A stretch of 64,000 nt of DNA, from assembly GCA_029204225.1 (NCBI GenBank), contig CM055099.1:59625510-59689509 (forward strand). Direction: 5' to 3'. Below are positions 55,261 to 64,000 of this stretch, in pieces. A program made the translations under genes and the position numbers. The notes beneath the pieces were generated by a model that saw nothing but the letters and a program-made list of their open reading frames with translations, searched no databases and was not told where the DNA came from. Within the stretch, counting starts at the first letter, position 1; every line of letters starts with the position of its first letter. The DNA comes from Diphasiastrum complanatum (Eukaryota; Streptophyta; Lycopodiopsida; Lycopodiales; Lycopodiaceae).

Positions 55261-56110
55261 TGTCTCATATAGATAGCTCTTCGTCTTCATCATCCAGTGA
55301 AGCCAGAATCATTGACAAGTTCAATGGTTCTAACTTCTACATCTGGAAGTTAAAACTTTGGTTGATGTTGATAGATAGAGATCTTTGGGATGTAGTAGAA
55401 GGTGCTGACTTGAAACCAAAGATGGTGATCAAGCGAAGGCATGGAAGATCAAAGATCAAAAGACCTTAGCATGCATCACACTCAATCTGGCCGACTCCCA
55501 AATATCTCACGTTACCACATGCAAAACCTCTAAGGATGCATTAGATTTGTTATCAAATCTCTATGAGACTCATGATGTAACCACTAGATTACATCTGAAA
55601 ATGAAGCTCTTTACTCTTAGCATGTGTGATTCTACTGACATCACTTCTCACATCAACAACCAAGTCTTTATTGGACCAGTTATCAGCTGTAGGATGTTCC
55701 ATTCAAGATGATGATGATGTTATGACTTTGCTTTCTTCTCTTCCAAAGTCATATGAACACTTTGTGGTGATGATCTCCACACAACCCGGCCTCACTCTTC
55801 AAAAGGTGATCGGTCATCTTCTTCAAGAAGAAATGCAGAGAAAGACTAGCTGCCTGTCCATCAAAGACAAATCCATGGCCCTATATACCAAGAAGAAAGA
55901 CTATTCCAAGGGCAAGAATCAATTGTAGCAGCAACAACAGAAGCCTCACACTCAAGGTGAGCATGGTGGATCGTGCAAGAAGCTTTTCTGCAGATATTGC
56001 AAAAGAGCCAATCATGACGTCAAGGAGTGTCGCCTCCGCATCTACAATGAGGCAAAGAAGCAACAACAACAACAACAGCCAGACTCCTCCAACACGGCAG
56101 AATTCAAGGA
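55261..56110 (+). pseudogene. Copia D gag remnant
   Basis: Starts at ATG 55261 with a Ser run, then IIDKFNGSNFYIWKLKLWLML and DLWDVVEGADLKPK. A frameshift at about 55430 moves the gag core into another phase (TLNLADSQISHVTTC), and the rest is 55626-55928 (DDDDVMTLLSSLPKSYEHF). A stop at 55926-55928 is followed in phase by a CCHC zinc knuckle (CRYCKRANHDVKEC, about 55990-56031) and a Gln run. Same lineage as copia B. Confidence 0.75.
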
Positions 56111-56540
56111 GCAAGATACACATTTCTTAATGGCTTACAGCAATAGCAACAAAGATTGTGGTAGCTGATACCTAGATAACGGTGCTACCCAGCACATGAC
56201 CTCTTGCAAGGAATGATTTACCAAGTATGCAACTTACAACAGAGATCAATTCATCTACCTCGGAGATTCAAGCACCATATATGTTGAAGGAAAAAGGACA
56301 TTCAAGATCACATTCAACAACAATCTATCTATTTGTGTTTCCAACGTCCCTCACGTTCCTCAACTATCAAAAAATCTATTATCAGTCTCTAAGATAATTG
56401 ATGAGGGCTACACTGTTACTTTCTCATCTGAGCAGTGTACAACATTCAAGGAAGATACTACTCTGACTACATGCACTAGAGTCAGAAATCTTTATGTACT
56501 CTCTAGTTCAGTTGCATTAGCTAGTATCTCTCATGAAAAT
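56111..56540 (+). pseudogene. Copia D protease and following region
   Basis: After a TGA at 56167-56169 the protease site reads YLDNGATQHMT; DSG has become DNG. FIYLGDSSTIYVEGK, VPHVPQLSKNLLSVSK and FSSEQCTTF follow, standard copia blocks before integrase, in the same phase apart from stops. Confidence 0.7.
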
Positions 56541-57640
56541 GTAAACAATAATGCTATTTTGTGGCATAGTCGATTTGGACACATGAATACAAGATCACTT
56601 TCCTATATGCGTTGTAATAACTTAGTTGATGGATTGTATTTCCCTTCTTCATTAGATAGGAAATATTTTTTTTGTGAATCATGCGTCTGTGGCAAACACT
56701 CTAGAAGCAAGTTTCTTAGATCACATTCCATCAAAACAAAGCATGTACTGGGTCTTGTACATAGCGATCTTTGTGGTCCAATGCCAAATCCGTCCTTAGG
56801 AGATGCAATCTATTTTATCACTTTCATAGATGATTATTCTAATGCTTCAAGAGATTCAAGGACATGGCTGAGACACAAACATCTATAAAAGTGAAAGCAC
56901 TTTGAACTGGTGGTGGCAACGAATACCACTCTAACGAGATGTCCGACTACATGGCTGAACATGGCATTAGAAGACACTTCACCACTTCCTATTCATCTCA
57001 ACAAAACGGGATTGCAGAAAGGAAGAATCGAACTCTTCTCAACTTAGCCAGATCCATGCTACAGCAAGCACACCTACCTGCAAAGTTCTGGGCAGAAGCT
57101 ACTGCCACAACTTGTTACGTGCAGAACAGATCCAGCACCAATGTTGTCAACAACAAAACTCCTCATGAAGTTTGGCATAGACACAAGCCTAGTGTCAGCC
57201 ATTTAAAAAGTCTTGGTTGTATATATTTTGTTCACATTCCTAAACAACTTAGGAAGAAGCTGGATCATAGGACAAATAAATGTATTTTCATTGGCTATCC
57301 TGATGAACATAAAGCTTATAAAGTTTATGATCCATCCACCAATGTAGTATTTGTCTCTAGGGATGTAATATTTCAAAAACATACATACGATGATTTCAAA
57401 CAACCATCAATAAACGATGCTATGTCATTTCATCTTATTTGACGTAGCATGGAATCTTCCAACGATAATGTTTCTTCTACAGAACCTGCAGCTACAACTA
57501 TAGAAGTCGAGTAGCTGACACTACCTGTCAAAAGACCAGACCAAGCCAGCTTGAACAAATCTGAAAAAATTCAAGAAGGAGCATCATCGCATCTTGGTCA
57601 ACCAAACAAGATCCTAGTTAATCCACAATACAAGGAAATC
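56541..57640 (+). pseudogene. Copia D integrase remnant, then truncation
   Basis: The zinc region (LWHSRFGHMNTRSLS, CESCVCGKH), HSDLCGPMPNPSLG and FITFIDDYSN are present. A short deletion and frameshift follow at about 56842-56870. Where SDNGGEF is expected the sequence reads TGGGNEY, so the second catalytic Asp is lost. 56939-57442 continues well (TSYSSQQNGIAERKNRT with the catalytic Glu; GCIYFVHIPKQLRKKLD, VSRDVIFQK). The spacer before RT (SEKIQEGASSHLG) ends at about 57640, where a dispersed repeat begins. RT, RNase H and 3' LTR are absent. Confidence 0.75.
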
Positions 57641-57930
57641 AAGCATGCTCATAGAAACTTCACTCAAGAACATTTCCATGAACAAGGAACTTAGCAATTA
57701 TCAAGAACTCATGGAGGATCCTCTTTACTTGCTCAAGAGAACTTGACAATACATTCAAAAGCTCCCTCACAAGAGTGGGGAACCCTTAAATAAGCAAGAA
57801 GGCTGCCCATGTGGAGCCCAAGTGGCAATTCCACCAAATTAGAAATTACATGTGGAATTTGCCCTTCCACTAAAGGTCACCATCAAAAGGTGGCTCACTC
57901 TAACTAATTTAAGGGGGGTCTACATCTATT
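57635..57930 (-). repeat. Dispersed repeat, copy 2 (opposite copy at 36300-36590)
   Basis: Reverse complement of the 36.3-kb repeat with moderate divergence. It truncates copia D. A TATA-like CTTATTTAAGG lies in the middle on the minus strand. Confidence 0.65.
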
Positions 57931-58341
57931 TACAAGGCCTAAAAAATATGACTAGCTCCTACATGGTCGTTCCTTCTCTGGGATACACCATGTAGGCTCA
58001 CATAGATATTTCACTGTCATCCTAGCTAGTAATTTCTCGGCTCTCATGCTCAGCTCTTAGCTTCTTCTACTCTCCTCCTTCTGAAACCTCCTCGGTCATG
58101 GGTGAAAAGTATTCTGTGTCTTCAGCTTGGCTCGACATCTGGGGATTCTCTGGAATCTGCTAACATTATCCACCCCTAATCTGTTGCAGGACCCACTGCA
58201 ATACCGGTGATGTCTTTCGCTTGGCACTTGGAAAAGCATGGATCTTCGTTCGTTTCTGTAAAAACAGGTGCTTATTATCCGCAAAACTTATTATTATTTT
58301 TTTCTTTTTTTTTTCAAAATTGGAAGTCTCTCAATTGGCCG
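57931..58341. other. Unassigned interval between the dispersed repeat and the F locus
   Basis: No gene is supported. A poly-T/A-rich patch at about 58296-58320 marks the end of the F frames. Confidence 0.35.
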
Positions 58342-59150
58342 CTACATTCCAGCCTTCTGGAGAACTTCTTGCGAGTCTTCCTCGCCTCGTCGTCGTGCCG
58401 TTTGCTTTCTCTCACTCATCTTTCGCCCCCAAGGCTTCAAAAACTTGGAAGCGGAGCTTACTTTCGAAATTGAGAAGCCCATTTCTTGCCAGTCTTCCAC
58501 CATTGTCACATAGCGTGACGACATGAAGGCCGCTCTGTAGTATAGCATGGCCATCATCTCATGGTCTTCTTCCGACTGAAGGGCTACTTTGGGTTGATTT
58601 TGATGGGCTCCAGGCCTCGATCCCAGAAACAATCTTGTTGCATCAGAATGGCCATGGATCTGCAATACTCGGCACTTTCTTGCACGCAAAGATTGGCACT
58701 TGTTTTGTATTTATGCCCGAAGTCGAGTAACTGCAGCCTCAGATCATCCAGGGAGGTTCTCTCTGAAATTCTCGGAATGACTGGCCAGTTTACCAACTCC
58801 ACTCGTGGCTTTTCTTTCGGCCATGGGTTTCTGCGTTTGAGTGGCATGTAGAAGGGATCCACTCGCTTCCATGTCGGTGCCTTCAGATACTCTTGGAGTC
58901 GCATGCTATCCTTCAAGACTTTATTCTGCCATTCTGGTTGCGGTTGTAACGCGACAATGATCTCGGCCCTGGTGGAGTATTGGCTTTCATCGATGTCTTC
59001 TTTGCCTCCCCTCATGTTGGGAGGGTATTTCCTCTCAAATTTCTTTGACTCTCTTGTGTCAGCCAATTTGCCTCTGGGCCTGGTAGGGGAAGTTTTCCTA
59101 CGCGGTTGGGATGGCCTCGCTAGATAATCATCTAGGGCCTTGGTTCCCAT
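58342..59150 (-). pseudogene. F-family polyprotein, C-terminal part
   Basis: Minus frame 59150-58584 (188 codons): basic start (RPSQPRRKTSPTRPRGK), then YSTRAEIIVALQPQPEW, WKRVDPFYMPLKRRNPW, VELVNWPVI and ESAEYCRSMAILMQQD. A frameshift leads to 58689-58342 (AMLYYRAAFMSSRYVTMVED, then a Lys/Arg/Glu tail). It overlaps the preceding frame by 19 bp in a different phase. No known domain is recognised; no zinc knuckle, protease or RT is seen. Likely the end of a gag-like protein. Confidence 0.45.
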
Positions 59151-59941
59151 ATCTTTCTCTTTAGCTTGCTCGCTTGTCGACGGCTCAGCTGCGCCCGTGT
59201 CTTGCCTGGGCGAGAATCATCTTGTCTCTGTTGATCTGCCAAGAAGTCATCGTCACCCCCCATGTCGGTGTTAGTTTTTGGAAGGTCAGGGATGGAATGA
59301 TCTGGAGAGAGGGGTGAGGGGGTGATAGGTTTAGGAGGAGGTGGGATCAACAAGTTATACGCTGCACCGAGGGAGTGGAGTTGTTGGAGGAACTCGTCCC
59401 GTCGACCTTTGTAGGTGGTGGTTGGGCCTTTTGATGGGCCTATTATTTTGCTAGGAGGTGATGGAGAGAGGGAAGATGAAAGAATCGGGTAAGTTGGAAT
59501 GAATGTTTCAAAAAAGTTGAAAGCAGAGTAGGAGGAGAGGTTAAAAGTGGGAGCGGGTCGGAAAAAAGTTCTAGAAGCAGCCTCGGCTCTCTGGCCACCC
59601 GATCCCGAGCTACCGCCTGAAGGGTGGGTTTGCCCACCTTGATTCCTTGCTCCATCATTCACATCATCGTCCCATGGCTTCGTTGATTGAGCGCCTGCTT
59701 GGGCCTTGCACGTCGTGTCCCATAATTGGTTCACCTTGTCCAAGACTTGCTGCAGGGCCTTCGTGGTGTCTTTCAGCTGCTTTTGGGACTCAAGGATGAT
59801 CTTCTCTTGCTTGGCCACAATGTTTTGAATATTTTTCTTTTTGGCTTCTCGTTCTTGGATAAGCCGCACGTATTTCTCCATCCGGATGCCTGAGGCCTGT
59901 GGGGCCTGAAATTGAATGTCCTCGGGCTTGACAAGGACCAT
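59132..59941 (-). pseudogene. F-family polyprotein, coiled-coil and Pro-rich middle part
   Basis: A 269-codon minus frame with a predicted helical Lys/Gln/Glu-rich N-terminal part (QEREAKKKNIQNIVAKQEK, KALQQVLDKVNQLW), a Gly/Ser linker and a Pro/Ser-rich part (SSSLSPSPPSK, PPPPKPITPSPLSP), ending in a basic stretch (SRRQASKLKRKIW). Upstream, 60065-59950, another phase carries more of the helical part (LEEVQQQLKHQMVQIDQVQ). I do not recognise the protein; the coiled coil suggests self-assembly, as in a gag or coat protein. Confidence 0.45.
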
Positions 59942-60080
59942 CGACTATCATTGCACTCGATGATCTGTCTTGTACTTGGTCGATTTGGACCATCTGGTGC
60001 TTCAGTTGTTGCTGGACTTCTTCTAGAGTAGATTTCTGCCCGGCCATCACGAATCCGACTTCCATTGTCTCTTTTTTTTT

Positions 60081-60855
60081 CTACTCGGCCAGCCTCTGAT
60101 ATTGCACAATTTCTTGGTCTTGCTGTTGGACCTTGCTCTCGATCATTTGATACTGGCTCACCAACCAATGCATGTGGTAGCTTGTTTTGAATAGGCCTAT
60201 CATCAAGCGCTTGGCTGCTTCAATGAACTTTTCAGGATTAGTAAGGGTTGGGTACTGTTCTGGAGTGTGAGATGGTGAGGCTAGACCAAAAAATAACCGT
60301 TGTATTAGAGTTGAAAATGGAGGTGGAGGTGGAGGGATGATGTTAGTAATTATTGTGGTGGTGGTGGTTAGTGGAGGGGTCAGACTTCTTTCTGGCTGCT
60401 CCACCTTTTTCGGTTCGGCGTCGCTTATTTCCATCAAGTCCACAGCATCAAAATATTGCGACATGTCCAATGTATGGACTTGCTGGGCCTGTGGTTGTTG
60501 GTCGTGTGGTTGTTGAGCCGCTTCCGTGTCTTGGGGACTAGATATCCCCACTCATCCCCCCTCCAAAAACTTGTGCCGATGGTGATGTTGGTGGCGTTGG
60601 CGTAGTAATCAGTGTGGGTGGGGTGGTGACTTGATCTGGCAGACCTGTGACTTAAGATATTGTCGTGTCAGGTGATGGTGTAGAGGTAGTTGCTCCATCA
60701 CCCCCGTCGATGACATGTGAGGGTGATGAGTGTGGTTGTGAGGACGTGGAAGAGCTTCCATCATCTGAGGTGGAACCATCTGAAACTGATCCCATTGGTG
60801 ATGTGCTTCCAGCTTGAAGCTTCTTTTGCATCCTTTGTTGCCTTGTGTTTGGCAA
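60081..60855 (-). pseudogene. F-family polyprotein, N-proximal Pro/Thr/Gln-rich parts
   Basis: Two minus frames: 60855-60652 (Ser/Thr/Asp-rich, MPNTRQQRMQKKLQAG) and 60551-60081 (QQPHDQQPQAQQVHTLD, a Thr and Pro run, then an ordered part with NPEKFIEAAKRLMIGLF and MIESKVQQQDQEIVQYQ). They are in separate phases with stops between, so the locus is decayed. Low-complexity composition limits any assignment. Confidence 0.4.
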
Positions 60856-61217
60856 TTGGGCTTTGGAGGTATCGGCCTCTTGAGCTCCGGAGGTTGCAGC
60901 TGCTTGTGAGTCTGGTTGTGGGCTTCTTTGCTTCTGTACCAGAAGGAGACTACTGGTGTTTACTCGTTTAGGCTAGGATGCCGATGGTGAAGTTGCTCTT
61001 GATCGTGCATGCTTGGACTTTGTTGACTCAATGGGAATTTCCCATGCCTTGTCCGCAAGCTGCAAGTGTTGTTGAAGCTTTGGCCCATTCTGGACTTAGT
61101 GGGGGTGATATCTGTCAAGAGATATCCGAGTATTGTTATCGGCTGCTTGTTCTTAATGCACTCATGAAGGCATTTTGAAACAAACTGTGCCCAATTATAG
61201 AGGTTCTGGGCATGCAG

Positions 61218-61723
61218 TCATGAATCTGCCATAATGTGAAATAGGGACATGGGTACCCTCTGTAACATGGTTCTTGGTTGTTGTGTGCACTTTGTCAAGT
61301 ACGCACATGCCGCTTGTAATTGTGGATCATTGATTGCTTCAACTCGATATCCGTCCTTATTTTTCCACTTGGCGACGGATGGGTCAATGAATTTGAAATA
61401 TGTTGTTTGCTCAATTTTGTTAAGTGTCCTGGTGACAGCATTGGGTCCTCTTGGGAACCCAAAAGGTTGCAAGTCGGCTAGTGAAAATGATGTGCTGTAA
61501 ACATAGTTTTTCACAGGAGGAACTATGAGCTGGCACGACCTTGTTGTAGTAGGTACGGACTTTGATACCCGGTCAGGACTGGCATCTGGAACTCAATGGC
61601 TTGAAAGAATGATGCTGCTTGTTGATACCAGTGTTGCAATTCAGTCATATCCAATTTGGACAATTGGATGTTGAGCTTATTGGCATCAAGGTCATCAGAA
61701 CTGGAGGCAGGGTTAGTAGACAT
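61218..61723 (-). pseudogene. F-family gag-like N-terminus (copy 2)
   Basis: Minus ATG at 61723 (MSTNPASSSDDLDANKLN, SKLDMTELQHWYQQAASFF). A stop at 61523-61525 is followed in another phase by 61514-61218 (FPRGPNAVTRTLNKIEQ, TYFKFIDPSVAKWKNKDGY, LQAACAYLTKCTQQPRTM). The same blocks exist at 16946-16340. Because two copies at different sites share a start and domain order, this is a real repeated gene family and not a chance frame. Function unknown. Confidence 0.6.
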
Positions 61724-61761
61724 GATGAAAAAACTGGGAAATAAGAATCTGGAAAAAGGGT

Positions 61762-61966
61762 GTCGGTCAAGATTTCAGACAGGGTTAACAGGCGTCGGTT
61801 GAGATTTGAGAGGAGGGTGTCAGTTGAGTTTTGATTGGAGGGTGTCGGTTGAGATGGGAGCGGAGGGCATCGGCTGAGATGCAATGGAAAAGCGTCGGCT
61901 GAGATGCAATGGAAAGGCGTCGGCTGAGATGCAATGGAAAGACGTCGACTGAGATGTAATGGAAAG
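61762..61966 (+). repeat. Minisatellite 1 of F copy 2 (unit about 25 bp)
   Basis: Three or four GTCGGTTGAGAT(T/G)-type units followed by four GTCGGCTGAGATGCAATGG units. It starts about 40 bp upstream of the minus-strand F ATG, as in copy 1. Confidence 0.88.
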
Positions 61967-62624
61967 TCTGGCGGAAGGGAGTGATGGCAAAAAAGGAATG
62001 GACTGTGAGGATTTGAGGTTGGGAAGGAAGGTGTGTGAAAGTGGAGGTGTTGTGGATAGAAGGGTATGGAGGATGTGTGGCAAACAAAGTATGGTGTGAA
62101 CAATGGAAGGTAGAAGTTTCGAAAAAAAAGATGTTGGTATATGGTTGTGACTAAGCGGAAGGGATGAAAATAGTGGGAGATGTAAAGAAAGTAGCTTTTG
62201 GTTAAGATGGGTGTTTGGAGAGGATGAAAGGAAAGTGTGTAAGATTAAAAGGTGATGCTCAATAGTGTAACGGAAGTGTTTTGAATGCTTGCGTGACACT
62301 ACCCCTCAGCATGCAAAATGTTTCAAATGCTTTGTTCTCCACTGGCGATATTAGGTCTGGAGATTGTTGGTGATGGCGCTCTCAATGGAAAACACACTAG
62401 GATGGCTGATACTGGGTGGAGATGGTGTGGAAGCAACCACGGATGCACAGAATGAGAGAGCGCCAAGATTGTGTAGGAGAGCTAGAAAATCTCCAGTAGA
62501 TCGTCACTAGAGAGCTTCAGAGTTCGCACTTCGCTGACGTGAGAATGGCATCGAGGTGATGGCATTTATGGACGTCGTCGGTTGGGTTCGAACGCGATGG
62601 GTCGTGTCTGTTCGTTGGATTTTG
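61967..62624. other. Spacer between the F copy 2 minisatellites
   Basis: About 660 bp of purine-rich sequence with no supported gene; Pro/Ser/His-rich minus frames (for example 62299-61820) are composition artefacts that run into the repeat. Confidence 0.45.
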
Positions 62625-62905
62625 AATGAGAAGCGTCAGTCAAGATTTGATGGAGTTGCGTCGGTTGAAATCTGAGAGAGTCACATCGGTCGAGATATGA
62701 AAGAGTCACATCGATCAAAATCTGAGAGAGTCGCGTCGGTCGAGATCTGATAAAAATCCATCGGTTGAGATCTGAGCTGATCCTGTCGGTTGAGATTTGA
62801 GCTGATCCCGTCGGTTGAGATTTGAGTGGATCCCGTTGGTTGAGATTTGAGCTGATCCCATCGGTTGAGATTTGAGCTGATCCCGTCGGTTGAGATTTGA
62901 CAAAA
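62625..62905 (+). repeat. Minisatellite 2 of F copy 2 (unit about 26 bp)
   Basis: About ten units with the core TCGGTTGAGATTTGAG, separated by CTGATCCCG or (G/A)AGAGTC(G/A)C(G/A). The repeated minus-frame peptide QISTDGISSNLNR comes from the repeat. Confidence 0.9.
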
Positions 62906-63549
62906 TCCCAATATGTAGGAATGGATTTGTGTGATACTAGTGGAGAACTTCAAGCTGAAAATATGATTGTGGCCCAGGGTAGAAGTTCTTATGAAAAGAG
63001 TGTATCCCCAGAAATGTTTGTATGTTTGAGATACCAGTGAGACATAGATGAGGTGGCTAAAGTGTGAGAATCATTTTTGATGGTGTAGCCTATCATTTGT
63101 TGATCTAGAACATCCATGATCCAGGAATATGTATAGGAAGAAGAGAATGCATAAAAAGTACATAAGTAATGGTATGAAGTATAAACAAGGAATGAGGTGA
63201 AAAATAGGCATGGAAAACTAGAACTACAAGCAAGATCATAAGAAAAATAGAAAGAAATAAATAAAAAATGTAAAATTTATACTGGGGAAAAGATGTTAAA
63301 TTGGGTCAACAAAAAACAACTCTTCGTAATATCGCCTTAGACGACCACCGTTTACGACAGTGTCTAGGAGGATTCCATCAAGTGTTTGCAACTGACATTA
63401 GGAAAGATTTTGTTAATAACATACGACCCCTCACTTCTGAATTTCAATTTGTCGGGGTGCTTCTTGGATGTATAAAGAAGCACCTAGTCACCTAAATGTA
63501 GATCTTTATTGCGTAGGTGACGGTCATGCCATGCCTTTTGTGTCGTTTA
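62906..63549. other. No gene seen
   Basis: AT-rich; an A-rich patch lies at 63240-63280. Nothing recognised. Confidence 0.35.
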
Positions 63550-64000
63550 TTAACCAGTTGTGCATGGTAAGATATAAGTCGTGTCTTGCATAACTGGGTT
63601 AACGTAAATAGCTTGGTTTTGAGTTGTTGTTCGATTGCAGCTTTTCACAGAGATCTGTTGAAAAAGCTTCCATGACTCGCATAATTGGATTAACGTAAAT
63701 AGCCTGGTTTTGAGTTGTTGTTCGATTGCAGCTTTTAGATCTGCTGAAAAAGCTTCCATGACTCGTAATGATGGGACTAAGAATTCTACTGGCATTACCG
63801 CCTCTTGACCATATACTAAGTGGAAAGGGGTAACCCACCCAGTGGCTTTCTTCGGGGTGGTGCAGTAAGCCCAAACAGCTGAGAAAAGTTTTGTTTCCCA
63901 ATCTAAACGACTGGTTTCAACTATCTTGGTCAAAATTTTACATATCATCTTGTCAGTTGATTCAGCCTGGCCATTACATCCAGGGTAGTACGGTGTACTT
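63550..64000 (-). pseudogene. Ty3/gypsy integrase fragment running off the window
   Basis: Minus strand: YYPGCNGQAESTDKM (from about 63990), then KIVETSRLDWETKLFSAVWAY, TTPKKATG and VYGQEAVMPVEFLVPS. It is the same gypsy group as 41846-42295. After about 63765 the frame is disturbed by a tandem duplication (63589-63765). The element continues beyond the window. Confidence 0.75.
63589..63765 (+). repeat. Tandem duplication of 86-91 bp in gypsy integrase
   Basis: CATAACTGGGTTAACG (63589) and CATAATTGGATTAACG (63680) head two copies that differ by a few substitutions and a 5-bp CACAG length difference. Confidence 0.88.

Noticed and set aside
61820-62299. 159-codon Ser/His/Pro-rich minus frame and its neighbours
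   Set aside because: Runs through a minisatellite and purine-rich DNA; two other phases are equally open.
62681-62953. Apparent repeat protein (QISTDGISSNLNR units)
   Set aside because: The DNA repeat is about 26 bp, so the peptide repeat depends on phase and is not maintained as a protein.

Overview
This is nuclear DNA of a land plant with a repeat-rich genome. The evidence is: several lineages of Ty1/copia and Ty3/gypsy LTR retrotransposons, primer-binding sites of the initiator tRNA-Met type (TGGTATCAGAGC), a spliced plastid-type thioredoxin gene, and very long GA/CT microsatellites. I cannot name the species. Nothing looks bacterial or organellar. Only one conventional host gene is clearly visible, thioredoxin m-type on the minus strand at 10447-11800. 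A second gene-like locus, 13245-14270 minus, encodes a domain resembling the HUH replication initiators of CRESS-DNA replicons. Almost everything else is retrotransposon sequence in various states of decay.

Layout. 84-4020: decayed copia element A (+). 4140-5810: decayed gypsy gag/RT (-). 6520-9290: no genes seen. 10447-11800: thioredoxin, with a cluster of G-boxes and duplicated hairpins upstream (11921-12348). 12364-12912: compound CT minisatellite. 13245-14270: Rep-like gene. 15587-16050: gypsy RNase H. 16340-18410: fragment of an uncharacterised gag-like family (called F here) with two minisatellites. 18935-22475: decayed copia B (+). 23599-24266: opposed CT and GA arrays. 26916-31687: young three-LTR tandem copia array. 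31688-36290: mostly featureless. 37191-37775: copia integrase fragment. 38640-39203: short repeats and hairpins. 40910-42668: gypsy RNase H/integrase. 42751-47740: copia C, with an intact 5' LTR and a 1211-codon gag-pol frame but no 3' end. 48359-49027: unidentified decayed coding stretch. 49506-51190: copia E (-). 51820-53651: decayed proline/serine/threonine-rich frames (-). 53666-57640: copia D (+) with a 1.5-kb LTR. 58342-62905: larger F-family locus (-) with the same minisatellite arrangement as the 16-18 kb copy. 63550-64000: gypsy integrase (-).

Most notable points. (1) The 26.9-31.7 kb array has three LTRs and two almost identical internal units inside one 5-bp target-site duplication; its middle LTR is a visible recombinant of the outer two. 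(2) The Rep-like gene has the motif order of an HUH endonuclease but no helicase, and its frame continues past an in-frame TAG. (3) The F family occurs twice with the same layout of start codon, about 40 bp, minisatellite, about 600 bp, minisatellite. (4) Two duplicated hairpins upstream of the thioredoxin gene differ by a base change that is compensated on the other arm. All readings, splice sites and boundaries were made by eye.
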